A stretch of DNA of 64,000 bases from Planctomycetota bacterium (lineage in GTDB: Bacteria; Planctomycetota; UBA1135; UBA2386). The notes under the pieces were generated by a model. That model searched no databases. It was not told where the DNA came from and worked only from the letters and a program-made list of their open reading frames with translations. Each line of letters begins with the position of its first letter. Position 1 is the stretch's first letter. Shown here one piece after another: positions 9,961-18,179 of this stretch. Made by a program: the position numbers and the translations under genes. The stretch covers positions 372,001 through 436,000 of the forward strand of contig JACKHZ010000012.1 of NCBI GenBank assembly GCA_020638735.1, written 5' to 3'.

Positions 9961-11826
9961 ATGTTCTTCGCCGACAGCATCGGCTTCTTCGCCCTGGTCT
10001 GCCTGGTCATCCAGTGCGGCCTCGCCTGGATCTTCGCTGCGTTCCTCGGCTCGTTGACGCCGGGCCGCGGCGTCTGGCTGCGCAGCATGTTCACGGCGTT
10101 CGTCGGGCTCGGCATCGGCCTGACCGCGGTCTCCGTGCGGTTCCTGCTGGCGCACGTCAACGTCGCCGGTCCGGACACGCTGGTCGAAGGCACGACGCAG
10201 ACGCGCGCCTTCTACGCGGTCTACGTGGCCGGCAAGGTGCTGTTCTATTGGGGGTTGGTGCGCGGGGTCGGCGGTTGGCGCCGCGGCGTGCGGCCGATCG
10301 CGCCGTGGGTGCCATTGGCGACGGTCGGTATCGGCGCGGTCGTCGGGGCGCTCGTGCCGACGATCGAGTGGGTGCTGCTGGCCCAGGCGCCGGTGGTGGT
10401 CGGGTGCTGCGTCGTCGCGGTGGGCTGGCTGCGGCCGCGCGCTGGCGATCGGGAGGGCGGCGGCGATGTCGGGCGCCGCACCGTGCGCGCGGCGCTGGCG
10501 GCGATGGGTGTTGCGTGGGTGCTGTACGCGATCGCGACGCTCGACGCCGGGCCGAGCGCGCCGCTACGGCTGCCGCCGCTGGGCTACCTGCTGCGCGTCA
10601 ACTCGCTGATCGACCTGGTGCTGCAGGTCCTGCTGGCGTCCGGCGTGATCATCGCGGTGATGGCCGAGGCGACGCGGCGCAGCGGCGAGGCGCTGGACGA
10701 ACGCGACCGGCTGCAGCGCCAGCTCGAGCGCGACGACAAGCTGCGCGCGACGGCGACGCTGGTCAGCGGCGTGGCGCACGAGATCAACAACCCGCTGACC
10801 GCCATCCTCGGCTTCGTCGACGGGCTGTCCGACCCCGAGCCGGCCGTGCGCGATCACGCCGTGAGCGTGGTGCGTGAGCAGGCGCTGCGCTGCCGCAGCA
10901 TCGTGCAGCGGATGTCCGTGATCGGTCGGCGTCGCGCGCTCAACCCGGTTCGATTCCACGTCGGCGAAGCGGTCGAACGGGTCGTTCGCGGCCTCGCGCC
11001 ACAGTGCGAGCTGGCCTCTGTGCAGGTGCGCCTCGACGTGCCGGTCGGCGCGTCGCTGGTCGCTGACGCGACCGGCTTCGAACAGGTGCTGGTCAACCTG
11101 TTGACCAACGCGGTGCACGCCTCGCCGCGCGGCGGTCTGGTCGACGTGCGGATCGAACTCGGCAGCCAGCTGCGCATGGTGGTGCGCGACCGTGGCCCCG
11201 GCGTGCCGGAGGAGACCCGGGCGCGCATCTTCGAGCCGTTCTGGACCACCAAGAGCGTCGGCTTGGGAACGGGCCTCGGGCTCGCGGTCGTCGAGGCGAT
11301 CGTCGGCTCGCACGGCGGGCACGTCGAAGTCGCGGACGCACCGGGCGGCGGCGCGGCGTTCACGGCGTCGTGGCCGTGCCCGACGGCGTCCCTCGACGAC
11401 CCGGCGCCGGCGTCGGTGCCTGGCGGCGAGGATCGGGCGACGGCGCCGCGCGGCGGCCGGCTGCTGGTCGTCGACGACGAGGTGATGGTGCGGCAGGCGA
11501 TCCGGCGCTTCGCCGAACGGCAAGGCTGGCAGGTCACCGACGTCGGTTCGGCGGAGGAGGCGCTGGGCCGCATCTTCGACGACGGCGACGAGTTCTCGGC
11601 GATCGTCTGCGACCTGCGCATGCCGGGCTTGTCCGGCATCGGCTTCCACGACGAGCTGCGCCGGCGCGCGCCCGAGCTGTTGTCGCACACGTTGTTCGTC
11701 ACCGGCGACCTCGCCTCGCCGGAGGCCGCGAGCTTCGCCGCCGAGAGCCAGGCGACGATCGTCACCAAGCCGTTCCTGATGCCCGACCTGGTCCGGCGCA
11801 TCCGCGAGGTCGCGCGCACGATCTGA
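9961..11826 (+). CDS. Membrane hybrid histidine kinase with C-terminal receiver
   Basis: A 621-residue sensor. The first 240 residues hold seven or eight hydrophobic segments, likely the sensory membrane module. A coiled-coil-like stretch leads to the HisKA domain with VAHEINNPL (phospho-acceptor His273). The ATPase domain has N box VNLLTNAVHA, then DRGPGVP, FEPFWTTK and GLGTGLGLAVV. The C-terminal receiver (from about residue 500) has the VVDDE acidic pocket, phospho-acceptor Asp551 in CDLRMP, and the conserved Lys in TKPFL. All key residues are present, so it should be an active kinase; the signal is unknown. ATG at 9961 is the first in-frame ATG next to the hydrophobic start. Confidence 0.88.
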   Translation: MFFADSIGFFALVCLVIQCGLAWIFAAFLGSLTPGRGVWLRSMFTAFVGLGIGLTAVSVRFLLAHVNVAGPDTLVEGTTQTRAFYAVYVAGKVLFYWGLVRGVGGWRRGVRPIAPWVPLATVGIGAVVGALVPTIEWVLLAQAPVVVGCCVVAVGWLRPRAGDREGGGDVGRRTVRAALAAMGVAWVLYAIATLDAGPSAPLRLPPLGYLLRVNSLIDLVLQVLLASGVIIAVMAEATRRSGEALDERDRLQRQLERDDKLRATATLVSGVAHEINNPLTAILGFVDGLSDPEPAVRDHAVSVVREQALRCRSIVQRMSVIGRRRALNPVRFHVGEAVERVVRGLAPQCELASVQVRLDVPVGASLVADATGFEQVLVNLLTNAVHASPRGGLVDVRIELGSQLRMVVRDRGPGVPEETRARIFEPFWTTKSVGLGTGLGLAVVEAIVGSHGGHVEVADAPGGGAAFTASWPCPTASLDDPAPASVPGGEDRATAPRGGRLLVVDDEVMVRQAIRRFAERQGWQVTDVGSAEEALGRIFDDGDEFSAIVCDLRMPGLSGIGFHDELRRRAPELLSHTLFVTGDLASPEAASFAAESQATIVTKPFLMPDLVRRIREVARTI

Positions 11827-11884
11827 CCGGGCGCGCCGGGGTCGGCCGCGTCGCGGATTCCTCCTCGGCGGCGCCCCGACGCGC

Positions 11885-11890
11885 TACCGT
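11885..11890 (+). promoter_or_regulatory. Candidate -10 element TACCGT
   Basis: TACCGT ends 11 nt before the ATG at 11902. If it is the -10 box, transcription would start downstream of the in-frame GTG at 11889, so the ATG would be the real start of the BI-1 gene, which requires a frameshift near 11925. Confidence 0.35.
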
Positions 11891-12620
11891 GTGCCGCAGC
11901 CATGGAAGATCGCAACCCCTACGCGAACTCACCGCCCCGCCCGTCGCCTTCGCCGCCGCCGCCGAGCGCGCGACGTTCCTGAAGAAGGTCTACGGCATCC
12001 TGCTGCTCGGCGTGCTGGGCTTCGCCGCGACGTTGTGGGCCACGGCCAACGTGCCGGTCGCCAACGACCTCGCGATGAGCATCGGCCGCCTGATCTACGG
12101 CCACCGCTGGGGCTGGCTGATCTACCTCGGCCTGTTCATGGGCGGCTCCTACGCGGTGCACGCGGTCGCCGAGCGGCGGCCGATCAACGCCATCGCCTTC
12201 GCCGCCTGGGTGCTGCTGCTCGGCCTCCTGATCGCGCCGTTGGTGCTGTGGATCGGCGCCGCGAAGGGCCCGGAGATCATCAGCCAGGCCAGCGGGCTGA
12301 CGGCGCTCGTGTTCGGCGGGCTGACCGTCTACGTGCTGTGGTCGGGCAAGGACTTCTCGTTCTTGCGCGGCGCGCTGACGATCGGCTTCTGGAGCATCCT
12401 CGCCGTCTCGCTGGTCGGCGCGCTGACCGGCTTCTCGATGGGGCTCTGGGTGTCGTACGCGATCGTGCTGCTGTTCGCAGGTCACATCCTCTACGACACC
12501 AGCACGATCCTGCACCGGCTGCCCGGCAACATGGCGATGACGGGCGCGATCCTGCTGTTCACCGACGTGGTGCTGCTGTTCAAGCACATCCTGCTGATCC
12601 TCGCCCGCAGCCGCGACTGA
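11889..12620 (+). CDS. Bax inhibitor-1 / YbhL-family membrane protein, probable frameshift in the first codons
   Basis: A membrane protein of about 240 residues with seven hydrophobic segments from residue 25 on. It contains the BI-1 features FAGHILYDTSTILH, with the Asp/His-bearing last helices, and ends in FKHILLIL. Members act as calcium- or pH-sensitive leak channels or stress regulators. The uninterrupted frame can start only at GTG 11889, giving an odd N-terminus. In the +1 frame an ATG at 11902 reads MEDRNPYAN, a plausible BI-1 start, then runs into proline-rich sequence and a stop. The current frame becomes normal at APPVAFAAAAERATFLKKVYG. A one-base indel near 11920-11930 is therefore likely, in the assembly or the genome. 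Confidence 0.8.
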   Translation: MCRSHGRSQPLRELTAPPVAFAAAAERATFLKKVYGILLLGVLGFAATLWATANVPVANDLAMSIGRLIYGHRWGWLIYLGLFMGGSYAVHAVAERRPINAIAFAAWVLLLGLLIAPLVLWIGAAKGPEIISQASGLTALVFGGLTVYVLWSGKDFSFLRGALTIGFWSILAVSLVGALTGFSMGLWVSYAIVLLFAGHILYDTSTILHRLPGNMAMTGAILLFTDVVLLFKHILLILARSRD

Positions 12621-12644
12621 CCGCGGGCGGGGGTGGGAAGCAGC

Positions 12645-12679
12645 GCGGCGCGCGAACGGGGGGCCCGTGCGCGCGCCGC
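12645..12679. terminator. Strong hairpin between convergent genes
   Basis: A 10-bp outer stem (12645-12654 with 12670-12679) and a 5-bp inner stem (ACGGG/CCCGT) around a GGG loop, with one A/G mismatch between them. It sits between the BI-1 stop and the stop of the minus-strand thioredoxin-like gene. No T-run follows, so a role as bidirectional terminator is inferred from position and stability. Confidence 0.5.
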
Positions 12680-12717
12680 AGCGGCCGGCCTGCAGGTCGG
12701 CACGAGTCGCGGACTCG

Positions 12718-13704
12718 TCAGGTCAGCGGCGTGTTGAGCGCCTTCAGGATGCGATCGGCGCGCTGGCCGACGCTGGTCTGGCCGTGCTTCTCGATCAGCT
12801 TCTCGAGCTCCTTCGGGGCCTTGTCGCCCTTGCCGGCGCGCATCGCCTTGAGGATCTTGGCCAGCTGCTTGTCGGCGTCCAGCTCCGGCTTGGCAGCCTC
12901 GCTGGCGAACTCGTTGACCAGCGCCGCGGCCTCGCCGGCCCACGTCTCGTGGCGGCCGACGGCCTTCTGCAGCGCCTTCGCGGCGTCCTGCGCGTCGGCC
13001 CACTGGCCGTTCTTCTGCAGGTTGGCAACCGCGTCCTTGAGCACCTGGTAGCGCTTGTCGACCTCCTCCTGGAGCGTCGTCTTCTCGTCGCCGTCGGGCA
13101 GCGCGGCGACGGCCGCGGCGGCGCTGGCGAGGTTGTTCTTGCCGTAGAGGTCGGCGTGCACCTTGCGCGCCGTCGGCGTGTCGCCCCAGCCCTTCTTGAT
13201 CAGCTTGAGCTGTTCGTCGATCAGGTCGCTGACCTTCGACGAGTCGCCCAGGGGGCTGCCGGCCCACAGCAGCGTACCGTCGACGCCGATCAGCGCGCCG
13301 TGCGGGATGCCCGCGGAGTCCGGGATTGGGATGAAGGTCCCGGGCGCGACCATGCAGCCGTTGTCGGGGAACCTCTCCCAGAGGAAGTGCTCCACCTCCT
13401 GGAAGCCGTGACCCTGGACCTCGACCAGGATCGACACCAGGCCCTTGTCCTTCAACTCAGCGTCGTGACGGATGGCGCTCGGCACGGAGCCACCAATGCA
13501 CGGGCCTCAATGTGTGCCCCACAGGTCGATCATCACGACCGACCCGCGGAAGTCGGACAGCTTCAGGCGTCCGTCGCTGTTGAGCAGGGAGGCGAACTGG
13601 ACCTCGGGCACCTTGTCGCCGACGTTCGCGCGCTGCTGGGCAGCGAGCGGCACCGTCGCGAGTTGGGCCGCGAGCACGGCAGGGATCAGGGGGTGGATTC
13701 TCAT
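12718..13704 (-). CDS. Exported TlpA/thioredoxin-like selenoprotein candidate (in-frame TGA at codon 66)
   Basis: Reading through a TGA at 13509-13507 gives one 328-residue protein. Residues 1-22 are a signal peptide (ending PLAAQ). The redoxin domain (about 28-165) contains GDKVPEVQFASLL, KLSDFRGSVVMIDLWGTH and then U66-G-P-C69, where the TGA replaces the first Cys of a CxxC redox site; the fold continues with IPHGALIGVDGTLLWAG. Residues about 185-320 are helical and charged. The frame is open for 262 codons after the TGA and the start lies only before it (ATG 13704). The nearest methionine-free restart (about 13485) would lack the redox site. A SECIS-like hairpin follows the TGA. Acts presumably in the periplasm as a thiol-disulfide oxidoreductase. 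Confidence 0.85.
13471..13494 (-). promoter_or_regulatory. SECIS-like stem-loop 12 nt downstream of the in-frame TGA
   Basis: On the minus strand the RNA folds as GGUG pairing with CAUC (one G-U pair), a 2-nt bulge, then GCUC pairing with GAGC, closing a 6-nt loop CGUGCC. The loop begins 20 nt after the UGA and has G at its second position. This fits known bacterial SECIS geometry (loop about 16-37 nt after UGA, G among the first two loop bases). Confidence 0.55.
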
Positions 13705-13733
13705 CGCGCGTCGAGCGGGGGTGAAGGGCGAAG

Positions 13734-13739
13734 ATGCTA
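13734..13739 (-). promoter_or_regulatory. Candidate -10 element TAGCAT
   Basis: TAGCAT on the minus strand lies 29 nt before the ATG of the selenoprotein candidate. No convincing -35 is visible. Confidence 0.3.
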
Positions 13740-13861
13740 CCCGGATCCGCGTCCGTTCGCAGTCCCGACCATGTCCCGACTCGGGCCGGGCCGCAGTCCC
13801 GGGGCGGGACGCTCTACCCCGCCCGACTCAAGGTGTGCGGCGGAGCGTCGATCAGGTCCCC

Positions 13862-14611
13862 GTGGAAGGCTCCAGGAACGGGACGATCGCCGCGGTGGGC
13901 GCCGACGCGCACCCGTACCGCCTCTACGCCGAACACGCCGGTCTGCCGATCGGCGTCGTCACCCAGTGCGTGCAGCACCACGGGGCCATGGCGCAGGCCG
14001 CGTGGCTGGACCTCGGCGGCACCGGGCTGGCCGAGCGGGTGGTGCGCTTCCAGGAGCGCGGCGAGGAGAGCCTGTTCGACCTGCTGAGCCGCGAGCCGAC
14101 GCGGCAGGTGCGGCTGGACCGCTACCGCGACAGCGGCGTCTGGGACGCGTGGCTCGCGGCCGGCCCGGACGTGCTCGACTTCGGCGGCGGGCTCGGCGCC
14201 ACCAGCGCGCTGCTGGCGCAGGCGGGCAAGTCGGTGCGCTACGTGGACCTCGACGGCGCGGTGGCGAGGTTCGCCGCGTGGTACCTGGCGGAGAGCGCCG
14301 TGCCGCACGTCTCGGTCGCGCACACGCCCGGCGCCGCGCCGCGGCTGCCCGGCGAGCGCTTCGACCTGGTGATCGCCGAGAACGTGCTCGAGTACGCCGC
14401 CGATCCGGCGGCGATGGCCGAAGCGCTGGTGCGCGCGCTCGCGCCCGGCGGGCAGCTGTGGATCCGGCTCGACCCGCGCCCCGCGGCGGCGACCGAGCCG
14501 CACCGCCGGGAGCTGACCATCGACGGGCTGCTGGCCGCGGCGCCGGCGCTGCGTGGGCTGGTCCAGCGGCCGTGCGACGCGGCGGACTGGTCGGTGTTTG
14601 CGCGGCGCTGA
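13862..14611 (+). CDS. Class I SAM-dependent methyltransferase
   Basis: About 249 residues. The Rossmann-type SAM-binding motif I is VLDFGGGLGATSALLA, followed by the acidic motif II VRYVDLDG and motif IV FDLVIAENVLEY, then a post-motif ALAPGGQLWIRLD. The substrate is unknown; it resembles small-molecule or SAM-dependent methyltransferases rather than rRNA or DNA enzymes. The first about 80 residues before the fold are family-specific. The start is uncertain: GTG at 13862 was chosen because GGAG lies 15 nt upstream; GTG at 13895 is also possible. It is divergent from the selenoprotein gene. Confidence 0.75.
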   Translation: MEGSRNGTIAAVGADAHPYRLYAEHAGLPIGVVTQCVQHHGAMAQAAWLDLGGTGLAERVVRFQERGEESLFDLLSREPTRQVRLDRYRDSGVWDAWLAAGPDVLDFGGGLGATSALLAQAGKSVRYVDLDGAVARFAAWYLAESAVPHVSVAHTPGAAPRLPGERFDLVIAENVLEYAADPAAMAEALVRALAPGGQLWIRLDPRPAAATEPHRRELTIDGLLAAAPALRGLVQRPCDAADWSVFARR

Positions 14612-14622
14612 TCCGCACCCGC

Positions 14623-14628
14623 TACGCT
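14623..14628 (+). promoter_or_regulatory. Candidate -10 element TACGCT
   Basis: TACGCT lies 19 nt before the TTG start of the exchanger gene, in the 36-bp gap after the methyltransferase stop. Confidence 0.3.
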
Positions 14629-14647
14629 CCCGGGCACTCACACTGCC

Positions 14648-15724
14648 TTGGACATCCTCACCGTCGGCCTTTCGTTCGTCGGTCTCGTCCTGCTGGTTGC
14701 CGGCGCGCGCCAGCTCGTGCACGGGGCCTCGCGCCTCGCCGCAGCCGCCGGCGTGCCGCCGTTGGTCGTCGGCTTGACGATCGTTGCGTTCGGCACCAGC
14801 GCGCCAGAGCTGGCGGTCAGTGTGCGCAGCGCCTGGGCCGGGCGGGCTGACATGGCGGTCGGCAACGTGGTCGGCAGCAACGTCTTCAACGTACTGTTCA
14901 TCCTCGGCGCCTCGGCGCTGTTGACGCCGCTGGTGGTGGCCGTCGATCTGGTGCGTCGCGACGTGCCGCTGGTGATCGGCGCGTCGGTGCTGGTGCTGCT
15001 GTTGTCGCTGGACGGCAGCCTCGGCCGCCTCGACGGCGCGCTGTTGGCGCTCGGGCTGGTCGTCTACACGACCTGGCTGGTGCTCGCAGCGCGGCGAGCA
15101 CGCGATGGCGGGGCGGCCGCGGCGGCGTCGTCAGACGACGCTCACCACACCGTCTGGCGCGACATCGGCCAGGTCGTGCTCGGTCTCGTGCTGCTGGTGC
15201 TCGGGTCGACGTGGCTGGTGGACGGGGCGGTCGCGTTCGCGCGCTGGCTCGGCGTCGGCGAAGTCGTCGTCAGCCTGACCGTGGTCGCGGCCGGGACGTC
15301 GCTGCCCGAGGTCGCGACCTCGCTGACCGCGGCGGCGCGCGGACAGCGCGACATCGCCGTCGGCAACGTCGTCGGCAGCAACCTGTTCAACCTGCTGGGC
15401 GTGCTCGGCGTCTCGTCGTTGGTGTCGCCGTCGGGGTTGACGGTCGCCGATTCGATCGTCGGCTTCGACCTGCCGGTGATGATCGCGGCGGCGATCGCCT
15501 GCCTGCCGATCTGGGCGCGCGGTCGCACGATCCCGCGCTGGGAGGGGGCGCTGTTGCTCGGCTACTTCGTCGCCTACGACGCCTGGCTGGTGCTCGACGC
15601 GACGCGGCACGAGGCGCGCGAAGGCTACACCGCGGTCATGCTCGGCTTCGTGTTGCCGCTGACGGGCGTGGTGCTCGCCTTCGTCGCCTGGCTCACGTGG
15701 AGGCGGCGCGGAGGGACGTCGTGA
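14648..15724 (+). CDS. Calcium/sodium antiporter, CaCA family (YrbG-like)
   Basis: A 358-residue inner-membrane protein of ten hydrophobic helices. The two inverted alpha repeats that bind ions are clear: GTSAPELAVSV with GNVVGSNVFN in the first half, and GTSLPEVATSL with GNVVGSNLFN in the second. This is the K+-independent Na+/Ca2+ exchanger pattern; the direction in vivo is usually Ca2+ export driven by Na+ or H+. The start is TTG at 14648, giving a hydrophobic N-terminus as usual for the family. It is tail to tail with the ROK kinase gene (10-bp gap). Confidence 0.92.
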   Translation: MDILTVGLSFVGLVLLVAGARQLVHGASRLAAAAGVPPLVVGLTIVAFGTSAPELAVSVRSAWAGRADMAVGNVVGSNVFNVLFILGASALLTPLVVAVDLVRRDVPLVIGASVLVLLLSLDGSLGRLDGALLALGLVVYTTWLVLAARRARDGGAAAAASSDDAHHTVWRDIGQVVLGLVLLVLGSTWLVDGAVAFARWLGVGEVVVSLTVVAAGTSLPEVATSLTAAARGQRDIAVGNVVGSNLFNLLGVLGVSSLVSPSGLTVADSIVGFDLPVMIAAAIACLPIWARGRTIPRWEGALLLGYFVAYDAWLVLDATRHEAREGYTAVMLGFVLPLTGVVLAFVAWLTWRRRGGTS

Positions 15725-15734
15725 CGCGCGTCGT

Positions 15735-16460
15735 TCAGTCGCGCCACAGCGCGGCGCCGCCGGCGATGCCCGCGTCGTTGTCGACCACCGTCACGTCGGC
15801 CGGCAGCTCCCCGTCGAGCTTCTTGGCGTTGCCGCCGCCGAGGTAGATGCGGTCGAAGTGCGTCAGCTCGCGCATGTTGTCGATCGCCTCGAGCACGCGC
15901 TTCTGCCAGTGCTTGTTGCCGATCTTCTTGCGCGCGGCGTTGCCGACCTGCTCGTCGTAGCTCTCGCCCTTGCGGAACGGCTGGTGCGAGATCTCCAGGT
16001 GCGGGCACAGCTTGCCGTCCTGGTAGAGCGCGGTGCCGAAGCCGGTGCCGAGCGTGACGACCATCTCCAGTCCCTTGCCCTGGATCACCGCGAAGCCCTG
16101 CACGTCGGCGTCGTTGGCGACCCGCACCGGGCGGCCGAGCCGTTCGCCGAGCTGCTTCGCCAGGTCGTAGCCGCGCCACGCGTCGTGGCCGAGGTTGGGC
16201 GCCGTGCTCACGACGCCGTCGCGCACCATGCCGGGGAAGCCGACCGCGACCTGCGGCGCCGCCGGCAGGTCCGCGACCAGCTCCGCGATCGCGGCGACGA
16301 ACTCATCGGGGTGCGCGCCGACCGGCGAATCGATGCGCACCCGCTCGTGCAGCATCTTGCCGTGTTCGTCGAGCACCGATGCCTTGACGCCGGAGCCGCC
16401 GATGTCGATGGCCAGCGTTTGTCGGGTGGAGGTGGGCATGGGCATGCAGGCAGCGAGCAT
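15735..16460 (-). CDS. ROK-family kinase, polyphosphate glucokinase-like
   Basis: A 241-residue cytosolic sugar kinase fold. The N-terminal phosphate-binding loop LAIDIGGSGVKA, the catalytic region VRVANDADVQG (with the general-base Asp) and the second phosphate loop LGTGFGTAL are all present, followed by YLGGGNAKKL. The short length and lack of the CxCGxxGC zinc loop match the polyphosphate/ATP-glucomannokinase branch of ROK. The assignment to glucose and polyphosphate is by family, not proven. Start ATG 16460; ATGs at 16445 and 16439 are also possible. It follows the metallo-hydrolase gene by 7 bp on the same strand, so they may be co-transcribed. Confidence 0.82.
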   Translation of the reverse strand: MLAACMPMPTSTRQTLAIDIGGSGVKASVLDEHGKMLHERVRIDSPVGAHPDEFVAAIAELVADLPAAPQVAVGFPGMVRDGVVSTAPNLGHDAWRGYDLAKQLGERLGRPVRVANDADVQGFAVIQGKGLEMVVTLGTGFGTALYQDGKLCPHLEISHQPFRKGESYDEQVGNAARKKIGNKHWQKRVLEAIDNMRELTHFDRIYLGGGNAKKLDGELPADVTVVDNDAGIAGGAALWRD

Positions 16461-16467
16461 GGTGACC

Positions 16468-17223
16468 CTATCGGCCCGCGCAGTCGAGCGTCATCAGGTC
16501 GGTTGCGGCGAGGACTTCGCCGCCGAAGTGCGCGGCCGCCGCGGCGACGAGGTCGTGGCCGTCGCACACGGGGTAGAAGTGGGTCAGCAGCAGCCTCGCG
16601 GCGCCGGCGCGTTCGGCGTGCTCCGCGGCGAGCCGCGGCGTCAGGTGCCCGTCGAGCTTCTGCCCGTCCGGGCTGGCGCAGTCGCAGACGAAGACGTCGC
16701 TGCCGCGCGCCAGCTCGACCAGCTCGTCGCAGGTGTCGGCGTCGCCGGAGAACGCGACCGCCGCGTCGCCATCGCGCAGACGGTAGCCGAGGCTCTGCGC
16801 GGTGTGGCGGATCGGCACGGCGGTGACCTCGCAGCCGGCGGCGGCGAACGTGCCTGGCAGCATCTCGTGCAGCTGCAGCTCGTAGCCCTTCGGCGCGAGC
16901 CAGGGCCACGCCTCGGTCAGCAGCGCCACCAGCCGCTTCAGGCCCGGCGCGCCGTAGAGTCGCAGCGGCGCGCTCCGCGGCAGGTCCGGCGAGCGCAGCG
17001 CGAACAGCAGCGCCGCGAGGTCGGCGCAGTGGTCGGTGTGGTAGTGCGTCAGCAGCACCGCGTCGAGCGCGTCGGGCGTGACGCCGGCCTGGGCCAGGCG
17101 GCGCAGCGTGCCGGGGCCGCAGTCGACCATCAGCCGGTGGTCGCCGTTGCGCACCAGGTAGCCGGCCGGGAAGCGATCGGGGACCGGGACCGCGGTGCCG
17201 GAGCCGAGCACGGTCAGTTGCAT
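16468..17223 (-). CDS. Metallo-beta-lactamase-fold hydrolase, RNase Z-like
   Basis: A 251-residue cytosolic hydrolase. The zinc-binding signature is THYHTDHCADL (His60, His62, Asp64, His65); further ligands are in IRHTAQS, FSGDADTCD and the C-terminal THFYPVCDGH. The layout follows RNase Z/arylsulfatase-type MBL proteins rather than beta-lactamases, but it lacks the long exosite arm of RNase Z, so the substrate may be a small phosphodiester or sulfate ester. Start is ATG 17223. It leads a likely two-gene unit with the ROK kinase. Confidence 0.82.
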   Translation of the reverse strand: MQLTVLGSGTAVPVPDRFPAGYLVRNGDHRLMVDCGPGTLRRLAQAGVTPDALDAVLLTHYHTDHCADLAALLFALRSPDLPRSAPLRLYGAPGLKRLVALLTEAWPWLAPKGYELQLHEMLPGTFAAAGCEVTAVPIRHTAQSLGYRLRDGDAAVAFSGDADTCDELVELARGSDVFVCDCASPDGQKLDGHLTPRLAAEHAERAGAARLLLTHFYPVCDGHDLVAAAAAHFGGEVLAATDLMTLDCAGR

Positions 17224-17230
17224 GCCCCGC

Positions 17231-17236
17231 AGGCTA
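17231..17236 (-). promoter_or_regulatory. Candidate -10 element TAGCCT
   Basis: TAGCCT on the minus strand is 7 nt before the ATG at 17223, a spacing that would give an essentially leaderless transcript. It lies in the 10-bp gap downstream of the protease gene stop. Confidence 0.35.
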
Positions 17237-17983
17237 CCCCTCGCGCGCGTCGTCGCCGAGCAGCCATTCGTGCCGTCCGCCGGTCAGGAACGTGCGGATG
17301 CGGCGCGGGTCGCTGATGCCGATGCCCATCACGACCTCGCCGTCGAGGCGGGCGTGGTAGCGGCTCACGTGGTGCAGCCCGAACAGGCGTTCGCCGTCGA
17401 AGATCGGCGAGCCGCTGTTGGCGCCGAGGATGCCGTCGAACATGCACGCGCCGGTGACCATGTAGCTCATCGCGCCGAACTCGTCGGGGCCGCTGCCCCA
17501 GAACACGTCGCTGCCGACGAGCGGTCCCCGGTGTACCAGCGGCCGCTCGAGGTTGTAGGCGCCGAGCAGGTCGGCGCCGTCGCGGCGCTGTCCGTCGGGC
17601 AGCGGGTCGGCGAGCGAGAGACGGAACGGTTCGCCGGGCGGCGGCTGTTCGATCAGCAGCAGCGCGAGGTCGTACTTGGTCCGGTGCGCGCAGAGGACGA
17701 CCCGCGCCGCGCAGCGGTGCCAGCGATCTTCGTGTTCGTCGCGCACGTGCACGTCGACGCTCTCCTCGCCTTCGACCAGGTGGGCGCAGGTCAGGATCCA
17801 CAAGCCGCTGCGGTCTCGGGCGAGCGTCACGCCCGAGCCGTAGCCGGTGACGAGACAGAGGCGCCGCAGCCGCGGGTCGCTCGCCTGCGACCAGTCCTGG
17901 CCGACGGGCGAGAAGCCGAGGCAGCCGGGTGACACCGCGAGCAAGGTCAGCAGCGCCGTGCGCAGGAGGTGGCGGAGCGTCAT
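17234..17983 (-). CDS. Trypsin-like serine protease, probable lipoprotein
   Basis: A 249-residue exported S1-fold protease. The N-terminus (RHLLRTALLTLLAVSPGC) is a lipoprotein-like signal with Cys21. The catalytic triad is visible: His68 in TCAHLV, Asp105 in KYDLALLLI and Ser190 in GANSGSPIF. Strands between them fit the chymotrypsin fold. No PDZ domain follows, unlike DegP/HtrA, so it is a single-domain protease, possibly acting on surface or periplasmic proteins. Start ATG 17983. It is transcribed toward the MBL and ROK genes. Confidence 0.82.
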   Translation of the reverse strand: MTLRHLLRTALLTLLAVSPGCLGFSPVGQDWSQASDPRLRRLCLVTGYGSGVTLARDRSGLWILTCAHLVEGEESVDVHVRDEHEDRWHRCAARVVLCAHRTKYDLALLLIEQPPPGEPFRLSLADPLPDGQRRDGADLLGAYNLERPLVHRGPLVGSDVFWGSGPDEFGAMSYMVTGACMFDGILGANSGSPIFDGERLFGLHHVSRYHARLDGEVVMGIGISDPRRIRTFLTGGRHEWLLGDDAREG

Positions 17984-17992
17984 CGTGGGAGG

Positions 17993-17998
17993 AGGTTA
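17993..17998 (-). promoter_or_regulatory. Candidate -10 element TAACCT
   Basis: TAACCT on the minus strand lies 9 nt before the ATG of the serine protease gene. Confidence 0.3.
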
Positions 17999-18179
17999 CG
18001 GGCGGCCGCGGCGAAGCGCCGGTGCGGCTGGCAACTTGCCCGATGCGCACGGCGACGGTGTCGCGAATCCCGACGTCGCGCGGTCCCGTTTCGGGCCGCC
18101 GCAGGCTCGAGTCACATCCGTTCGCGCGGACTGCCGATCAGAGGTTGGGCGAGCACTGTCCGCTCGCGAGAATCCACGC

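Noticed and set aside
13507..13509. TGA as a plain sequencing error or pseudogene stop
   Set aside because: Not excluded, but a single TGA exactly at the redox Cys, with an open frame on both sides and a fitting hairpin, is much better explained by Sec. The competing explanation is kept in the finding.
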